A stretch of 11,247 nucleotides of DNA from Tannerella sp. (lineage in GTDB: Bacteria > Bacteroidota > Bacteroidia > Bacteroidales > Tannerellaceae), in NCBI GenBank assembly GCA_031277235.1, contig JAITMT010000363.1, positions 1-11,247 of the forward strand, in the 5' to 3' direction. The position numbers were made by a program, and so were the translations under genes. Shown here one piece after another: positions 6,612-11,247 of this stretch. Numbering within the stretch: the first letter of the stretch is position 1; every line of letters begins with the position of its first letter. Below the pieces are notes generated by a model, which did no database searches, was not told where the DNA came from, and worked only from the letters and a program-made list of their open reading frames with translations.

Positions 6612-6740
6612 TTTTGCAATGAAAAACGAAGAAAAAGAAAACACGATGGTTGTCAAATAATTATAAAAAAAGAATAAGCCGAAAATACAAAGGCGATGAT
6701 TTGCTAATGTTGAAAAAAACAGTTGAGGAAGAAATGCAAA
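6612..6740. other. AT-rich intergenic stretch with possible coding debris
   Basis: The frame that continues past the AraC stop stays open from 6612 to a TAA at 6750-6752 and ends in a plausible protein-like tail (DDLLMLKKTVEEEMQTNY). It has no good start codon and could be the remnant of a lost gene or simply purine-rich chance reading. No RNA gene or terminator is evident. Confidence 0.2.
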
Positions 6741-6783
6741 CAAATTATTAAAACTTGCAAATTTTGCAAGTTTTAATAATTTG
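6741..6783. repeat. Perfect 43-base palindrome
   Basis: The left arm 6741-6761 and right arm 6763-6783 are exact reverse complements (21 bases each) around a single central T at 6762. The core is AAAACTTGCAAA and its mirror. It ends 14 bases before the ATG of the truncated ATPase gene, so it is placed as an operator or as a structured leader. It could form a long hairpin or cruciform. It is not followed by a clear T-run, although AT-rich bidirectional termination is conceivable. Confidence 0.9.
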
Positions 6784-6797
6784 CTATATCTTGCGGT

Positions 6798-6980
6798 ATG
6801 AAAAATTTAATTGAAAGAAAGGAGTATCTCGGTAAATTGTTGTCATACAAAGACAAAGATATTATCAAAGTGGTAACAGGCTTGCGGCGGTCGTCCGAGC
6901 CGTTGCGATACCCCTACCTGCGCCAAGCCGCCGCAATGTTTTGTGCAATCTGCGAAGGTGCTGTGGACAATAAAGTATAA
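6798..6980 (+). pseudogene. Truncated AAA-ATPase/DUF4143-type gene, cut before the P-loop
   Basis: Codons 1-31 (ending DKDIIKVVTGLRR) look like the start of the large Bacteroidales family of ATP-binding proteins with AAA_14 and DUF4143 domains, where VTGxRR is followed at once by a P-loop of the type CGKS. Here the reading changes after the two arginines to SSEPLRYPYLRQ, with no Walker motif, and stops at 60 residues instead of about 400. From about 6888 the DNA becomes GC-rich and contains a 9-base stem (TTGCGGCGG 6882-6890 with CCGCCGCAA 6928-6936). This marks a junction where foreign or rearranged sequence replaced the rest of the gene. The product cannot bind ATP. The gene family call rests on a short N-terminal stretch. 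Confidence 0.65.
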
Positions 6981-6992
6981 AATAGAACGTTA

Positions 6993-7000
6993 TATTTTTG
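6993..7000 (+). promoter_or_regulatory. Possible -7 box (TATTTTTG) for the small membrane protein gene
   Basis: An exact TAnnTTTG match 43 bases before the ATG at 7044, but without a recognisable -33 TTTG. Such a match can arise by chance in AT-rich sequence. Confidence 0.35.
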
Positions 7001-7043
7001 ATGACTTAAAAGTTGCGCCCGACACGAATAAGGGATTTCTAAA

Positions 7044-7529
7044 ATGAAACAATGGTTAAAAACAATGATGCTGATTCTGACCCCAATTGTCGGAATAGGA
7101 CTTCTCGGTTTTGGAGGATTAGTGTGTTTGGCTCAATCTATGATTAACAGCAACAGTTGTAATCGGTTTAATATTGACAATATTGAAACACGTATTCCCG
7201 TTGGCATTCCCGCAGTTTATAACGACCCTGATTGTTTTTCCTGTATTTTAGACAAGGCAGCGAATACGAAAACGAACTACTTTAAAATTCGTACCGATGC
7301 AGTAGAAATGGATGGATATGTGGAACGTAATTTTTTTATACCTGTTAATGAAACTGATTTGGATTTGTCTGTTTTTGGAAAACTTGCAAAAATCCCGGAA
7401 ATTACGCCCGACAATGTGCAAAATTTTTATTATAGTTTAGGAATTGGCAAACGCGTACGGACAGACTGGTTGGCGATACTTAATAAAGACAATGGAGACC
7501 TTTGGGTTTATATGCAATATAAAGACTGA
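7044..7529 (+). CDS. Small membrane-anchored protein of unknown function
   Basis: A 161-residue protein. Residues 8-31 form one strongly hydrophobic helix after a short basic start (MKQWLK), so it is either a signal anchor or a signal peptide. The sequence before C28 is not a proper lipobox (Val at -1), so a lipoprotein is unlikely. The rest (about 32-161) looks soluble and probably faces the periplasm, with C39 and a C64-x-x-C67 pair that could form a disulfide. No known family is recognised. Composition is AT-rich like the left half of the window. It stands alone between a broken gene and a terminator, a typical place for a recently gained orphan gene. Confidence 0.7.
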   Translation: MKQWLKTMMLILTPIVGIGLLGFGGLVCLAQSMINSNSCNRFNIDNIETRIPVGIPAVYNDPDCFSCILDKAANTKTNYFKIRTDAVEMDGYVERNFFIPVNETDLDLSVFGKLAKIPEITPDNVQNFYYSLGIGKRVRTDWLAILNKDNGDLWVYMQYKD

Positions 7530-7593
7530 AAAAACGCTTCGGGCGTTATGCGATACTTGTGGACAGCACAGCAAAAAATAGAAGTTTAACACA

Positions 7594-7608
7594 CCGATTG
7601 CAAATCGG
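7594..7608. repeat. Small REP-like palindrome (CCGATT-GCA-AATCGG)
   Basis: Perfect 6-base arms around GCA, followed by a GC-rich run with the word GCGAGCG twice (7610-7626). This type of element, whose translation gives the string RADLQSV, recurs in intergenic DNA of many Bacteroidota by recollection. Only one copy lies in this window, so its dispersed nature is not shown here. Confidence 0.4.
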
Positions 7609-7637
7609 CGCGAGCGGAAGCGAGCGAAAAAAGAAAA

Positions 7638-7684
7638 AAAACGAATAAGAAGCCAATGGAGGATATTGGCTTCCTATTCGTTTT
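7638..7684 (-). terminator. Strong intrinsic terminator for the large minus-strand gene
   Basis: Arms 7638-7657 and 7665-7684 are 20 bases each with a single mismatch and a 7-base loop. Read on the minus strand, the stem is followed by a T-rich tract (complement of the A-run 7632-7640 and the A-rich run before it). It lies 35 bases beyond the stop of the large gene. On the plus strand only four T follow, so it may also weakly end the transcript of the small membrane protein gene. Confidence 0.8.
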
Positions 7685-7688
7685 GAAT

Positions 7689-7708
7689 GCCGGGAAACTC
7701 CTCCCGGC
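7689..7708. other. Second short hairpin before the terminator
   Basis: GCCGGGA (7689-7695) and TCCCGGC (7702-7708) form a perfect 7-base stem with a 6-base loop, between the stop codon of the large gene and its terminator. It lacks its own T-run and may protect the 3' end of the messenger. Confidence 0.5.
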
Positions 7709-7719
7709 AAGAGAAGAGG

Positions 7720-10700
7720 TTAGGGAAGATTTTTTTTGGAGGCGCTTATATGCCTGTTGGTTATAATATGCGTTATCATGGAGTAGGGGATCACGATCTC
7801 TCCTTCCAGCCCGGTCAGCGCCCGCTGCATACACGGGTCATCCATCATGGACGAAAACTCATGCGCTACCACCAACGGAAGTTTCTCTCCGGTAGGCAGA
7901 CCGGTTACCTCGTCTATTTCGTCCTGTATCTGGTTCAAGTCCGGCGCTTTCAGTTTGAACCGTATCTCCATGACGCCCGTCGGAAGGGTGAATCCGTAAT
8001 CTTCATTCGCCGTTCCGGCAAGACCGAACGATGAGGCAAGCGGATTCGCAAAGACAAGAACCGGGAAAGGATCGGGCGTGTCTCCTACCAACATGCTTAC
8101 TTGCACCGCACCATTCACAAGCGTAAATTCTTCGTTGAAATCAACGGTCAGGTACATATCCGCAATATCGGCATTCGGGTTGGTCAGCCGGTAAATAACT
8201 TCTATTTCGCTGTTGGCGTTATACGTTTTCCGGCTGTAGAGCGTATCAATCCGCACCGTATCCTGCCGCTGCTGCCAGACGGCATGAAAAGTGGTATTCG
8301 GCTCGAGCGTTTCCCTGTCCAGACTCGAAAGCGACCGCTGCACCAATTGGTTATTTACGATTTGATAGTAGGAAACAGAGGCTTGATTGCCGTAATCTCC
8401 GCTTGGCGCATTTTCGTCCATGAGAGCCGTTGCCGTCAATATCAACGTTTGGGTGCCCGGAATAACCAGACTGTCTATTTTCAACTCCCGGCTGTTGCCG
8501 TAATTGTTGGTATTGAGCGACGGATTATACAGACTGTCGCTGCTGAGGGCGTCCAATCCGATCGAACCGTCTTCCCAGAACATGTATTCGGGCAAAATAT
8601 CGCTGAAGGATACTTTCTTGGGATCGCAGTTCGTATTTTGGATATGGAAAGAATACTCTACCGCGTCGCAGGTCGTAATATCCCGTTCCTTTACCTGTTT
8701 CACGAACGACAGACCGGCTTCGTTCACCGGCGGCGGCGGCGGAACGGGACGGAAGGTGATCGGAGAAATCGTAACATGGCGCCCGGCAGTTCCGTTTCCC
8801 CTGAGCCGGTACTTGATCGTTAAGGTGGTTACCCCGCCTTGAAATTTCACATACACCATTGCCCTTTTATTCGTATTTGACGTTGTGGTACGTTTTTGTG
8901 TGGCGGTAGCCGTATTGCCGGCTATCCGGTATGTCGCCCTTTTGGGATCGGCATAACTGAGTATCGGCGTATAAATGCTTCCGGCACATTCGCCGTAAAT
9001 CTCCACTTCTTCATACGTTTTCTGGTAATAGTCAAGCGCGGAAATTGAAAACTCCGGAATAACCGGATGGTTGAACTTGACCGTAACGACCACGTCCTGA
9101 TTTCCGCCATAGCGTCGAAGATGCAGACTTCCCCTTGCCGGCGAATTGATCGTGCGCGGATAACCGATTCCCGCTCTTACACCGGCAGGATACGATACCT
9201 GCGTTTGGGTAACCTGGATGCTGTCGCCCAAATCAACGGGGGTATTCACGCTCAGCGTGAGACCGGGATTCGACGAACGGTTGATTTGGGTAGTCCATTG
9301 GCTCCACGTAAATGTTTTGGATCCGGTAAAGACGACGCCCTCGTCGCCGGGACAGCCTTTGCTGTTCAATTTCCATCCAAAAGTAACGTATGTATCTTCT
9401 TCCGAAAAAGTATATGCGCACTGATGCTCGCCGTTGATATACGTCATGGGAATCACCGCCCTGTAAACCCCGCTTTGGAGGCTGTCGGGCGATGCGGCTA
9501 CAACCAGGTAAACATCATACCCCGGCGTCAGATAGGGATAGTAATCGCTCTGAACGGCGGCGTCGGTGCCGATCGTAATCGCCGAATTGTTTTGCGCGCC
9601 TATCAACAGGGTGATGGGACGGTCGTTTTGCGTTACCTTGTGAATGAGCCATGTGCGGTTGAACCGGTCGGTAAAATCGCCGCAGGCTTCCGGGTCGTCA
9701 ATATGGGTATTGCCGGTGGCGGCATCGTTTCCGAAAACGACGGTTTCCATGTTGTGTAAATTTCCCAGACCGTTGCCTTCGGGGCTCAATACCGAAACGG
9801 CGCTGTCTGCCGCCACCCCTACATGTAACAGCGATCCGACGTTGGTGGAATGTGCATGGCGGCTGTAGAGCCGGGCGGCATCGTCGCGAAGAATTGCCGC
9901 CACATTGTTGTAATGCACGACAAATTTTCCGCCCGGTTGATTCCCGTCCCAGACGACGGAATTGTCGGAGAGCGTATAGGAAAAACGATTGTAAGCCGTA
10001 TTGCTCGGATAAAGCGTAACGCCGTATTTGAACGCCAGGTATGACTCTACCCGTTGTCTTTCTTCCGCCGTCAGGATTTTATCGTAGATAATCGCGTCTC
10101 CCATGACTCCCAGTATGGTTCTGTCATACGTATATCCCTTTCCCAATTGTGAGGGGAAGTTCATGGAGGCGTCATTCCAGGCGCTGCTGGCATAGGTAAC
10201 ACCCTCTTCCAGCCCGTTAAAGCGGAAGAGCATCGTGTCTCTGGTAGTTCCGTTGGCGTTCTTTTGGGTATAATTCAGGATGGTGGTGGCTCCGATTTTA
10301 AACAATTCCTGCGTCCCGTCTACCGCCGCGCCGGCTGTTCTGAAGCGTCCGGAAAGACCGTTGCTTCCATTGCTTTCAATTCCGTAACCGGGACCGTCGA
10401 AAACATTCGCTGTCGCCGAACCGAACATCAGGCCATACAAGCGCGGACTATTGTTGAAGTCGCTGTTCATCATAAAGATGGTGGTATGTCCGGGAGACGG
10501 TTTAGATACAGGCAAAACGCCGACGGCATTTGCCAGATAGGCGCTGACGCTGGCATTGTTCCCTTGCGTATTTGCCCAGAACATGACGCCGGGATAGTAG
10601 TTCAACTCGGGACTGTGGTACCTCATCACCGGCATGCGATGACCCGTAGCCGTACCGCCGTCAAGATACGTGTAATTGTGTCCCCGTATCAAATCGCTCC

Positions 10701-11247
10701 AGGCTGAAACTGCCGGCAGATTGTAATAATCGTATTTGGGATCAACATATCTGTAAGCGGAGGCGGGAAAACCGGCAACCCGGTCATCCGTTACTATCTC
10801 TCCGTCGGGCGAGTTTTGAGCGGGTAAACTTTCGAGGATTAAAGTCGCGTCGTCATCTGCCCGCAGCCATAACTGCAAGCCGATGGAGACTCCGCCGGGA
10901 CCCGGAGAAAAACCGATATATTTAATGTATTTATACTCCGAATCAATTTTCACCTGTGCCAGCCGGTTCGTAACGGGATAAATCCGGGTTACGCCGGGCG
11001 TGAAGTTTTCGTCTTTGGAAACAAGGACATATAAAAAGTCGTTGGAACTTGCCTCCAGATTCACGGTCATGGCCGTTTCGGGTCCCGATATTTGCGTTTT
11101 ATACACGGCGCTTTGGACGTTGAATCCGGGCGCGGAGACGATGGAACCGTTTTCGTAAATATCACCGTTATTGATACCGGATAACTGCATGATGGATTTG
11201 GGACTGTTGGCGCCGAGCATCAGATATTGCCTGTCTTGAAGTATTCC
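7720..11247 (-). CDS. Large LamG-like/DUF11-like surface protein, 5' end outside the window
   Basis: The frame is open through the right edge (nine further codons, reading GILQDRQYL, precede the Met at 11218-11220), so the start lies outside and that Met is internal. Numbered from it, 1,166 residues are visible. A beta-rich region (about 20-110) comes first. A concanavalin/LamG-like module follows (about 113-403, opening LQLWLRAD and closing with AEERQRVESYLAFKYGVTL). Then comes a module of the DUF8202 type (about 404-617, VVWDG and TFGWK), a beta-sandwich (about 620-822), a proline linker (PVPPPPPV, 825-832), a DUF11-like module (about 834-960, C851 and C865) and a last Ig-like module (about 985-1145). 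Such proteins are exported and sit on the cell surface. No type IX sorting domain is seen at the C-terminus. GC content is far higher than in the left half. Domain names are by resemblance. Confidence 0.85.
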   Translation of the reverse strand, partial: GILQDRQYLMLGANSPKSIMQLSGINNGDIYENGSIVSAPGFNVQSAVYKTQISGPETAMTVNLEASSNDFLYVLVSKDENFTPGVTRIYPVTNRLAQVKIDSEYKYIKYIGFSPGPGGVSIGLQLWLRADDDATLILESLPAQNSPDGEIVTDDRVAGFPASAYRYVDPKYDYYNLPAVSAWSDLIRGHNYTYLDGGTATGHRMPVMRYHSPELNYYPGVMFWANTQGNNASVSAYLANAVGVLPVSKPSPGHTTIFMMNSDFNNSPRLYGLMFGSATANVFDGPGYGIESNGSNGLSGRFRTAGAAVDGTQELFKIGATTILNYTQKNANGTTRDTMLFRFNGLEEGVTYASSAWNDASMNFPSQLGKGYTYDRTILGVMGDAIIYDKILTAEERQRVESYLAFKYGVTLYPSNTAYNRFSYTLSDNSVVWDGNQPGGKFVVHYNNVAAILRDDAARLYSRHAHSTNVGSLLHVGVAADSAVSVLSPEGNGLGNLHNMETVVFGNDAATGNTHIDDPEACGDFTDRFNRTWLIHKVTQNDRPITLLIGAQNNSAITIGTDAAVQSDYYPYLTPGYDVYLVVAASPDSLQSGVYRAVIPMTYINGEHQCAYTFSEEDTYVTFGWKLNSKGCPGDEGVVFTGSKTFTWSQWTTQINRSSNPGLTLSVNTPVDLGDSIQVTQTQVSYPAGVRAGIGYPRTINSPARGSLHLRRYGGNQDVVVTVKFNHPVIPEFSISALDYYQKTYEEVEIYGECAGSIYTPILSYADPKRATYRIAGNTATATQKRTTTSNTNKRAMVYVKFQGGVTTLTIKYRLRGNGTAGRHVTISPITFRPVPPPPPVNEAGLSFVKQVKERDITTCDAVEYSFHIQNTNCDPKKVSFSDILPEYMFWEDGSIGLDALSSDSLYNPSLNTNNYGNSRELKIDSLVIPGTQTLILTATALMDENAPSGDYGNQASVSYYQIVNNQLVQRSLSSLDRETLEPNTTFHAVWQQRQDTVRIDTLYSRKTYNANSEIEVIYRLTNPNADIADMYLTVDFNEEFTLVNGAVQVSMLVGDTPDPFPVLVFANPLASSFGLAGTANEDYGFTLPTGVMEIRFKLKAPDLNQIQDEIDEVTGLPTGEKLPLVVAHEFSSMMDDPCMQRALTGLEGEIVIPYSMITHIITNRHISASKKNLP

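Noticed and set aside
6620..6661. A 13-codon frame starting MKNEEKENT just after the AraC gene
   Set aside because: It is too short and purine-rich, with no supporting signal.
7044..7140. Lipoprotein signal in the small membrane protein
   Set aside because: The residue before C28 is Val and the lipobox pattern is not met.
8101..10707. Several long plus-strand frames (8101-8823, 9067-9759, 10264-10707)
   Set aside because: All are antisense to the large surface-protein gene, which has clear domain structure. Their products are Arg/Gly-rich with no recognisable motif.
1..11247. CRISPR array, tRNA or rRNA genes, transposase or integrase
   Set aside because: No regularly spaced repeats, cloverleaf-like segments or recognisable recombinase motifs were found on either strand.

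Overview
This is a stretch of accessory DNA from a member of the Bacteroidota, most likely a Bacteroidales. Three things point there. Promoter-like boxes of the Bacteroides type (TAnnTTTG) precede several genes. Leaders are A-rich with no Shine-Dalgarno motif. The right end carries a very large surface protein of the LamG-like plus DUF11-like type that is common in gut and anaerobic Bacteroidales. The genus cannot be named. Composition changes sharply: the line 481-540 has 13 G/C of 60 bases, while 9481-9540 has 34 of 60. The left and middle therefore look like imported or mosaic DNA next to a gene of different base composition.

Left block (1-3860), plus strand: a WbqC-family protein, a two-helix membrane protein of unknown function, and an AbiEi/AbiEii type IV toxin-antitoxin pair lie head to tail with very short gaps. 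A dyad-symmetric repeat of about 33 bases stands in front of the WbqC gene and recurs directly in front of the AbiEi-like antitoxin gene. This suggests that the antitoxin could control the whole four-gene unit. Just after the toxin gene is a GC-rich imperfect inverted repeat of about 128 bp that resembles an integron attC recombination site.

Middle block (3861-6797): two short-chain dehydrogenases/reductases are coupled on the minus strand by a 1-base stop/start overlap. They diverge from an AraC-family regulator on the plus strand. The space between them holds a promoter-like box for each side, two near-identical 20-base direct repeats 85 bp apart, and an inverted copy of part of the motif, as expected for the regulator's operators. 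Behind the regulator lies a perfect 43-base palindrome, followed at once by the first ~31 codons of an AAA-ATPase/DUF4143-type gene cut off just before its P-loop.

Right block (6981-11247): a small membrane-anchored protein of unknown function comes first. A short intergenic region follows with a small palindrome, a strong terminator reading leftward and a second hairpin. The minus strand then carries an incomplete gene for a surface-type protein of more than 1,170 residues. Its N-terminus lies beyond the window, and its C-terminus has no recognisable type IX secretion sorting domain.

No tRNA, rRNA, CRISPR array, intact transposase or integrase was seen. The points most worth testing are the shared operator of the WbqC/membrane/AbiE unit, the attC-like element, the AraC operator layout and the palindrome in front of the beheaded ATPase gene.
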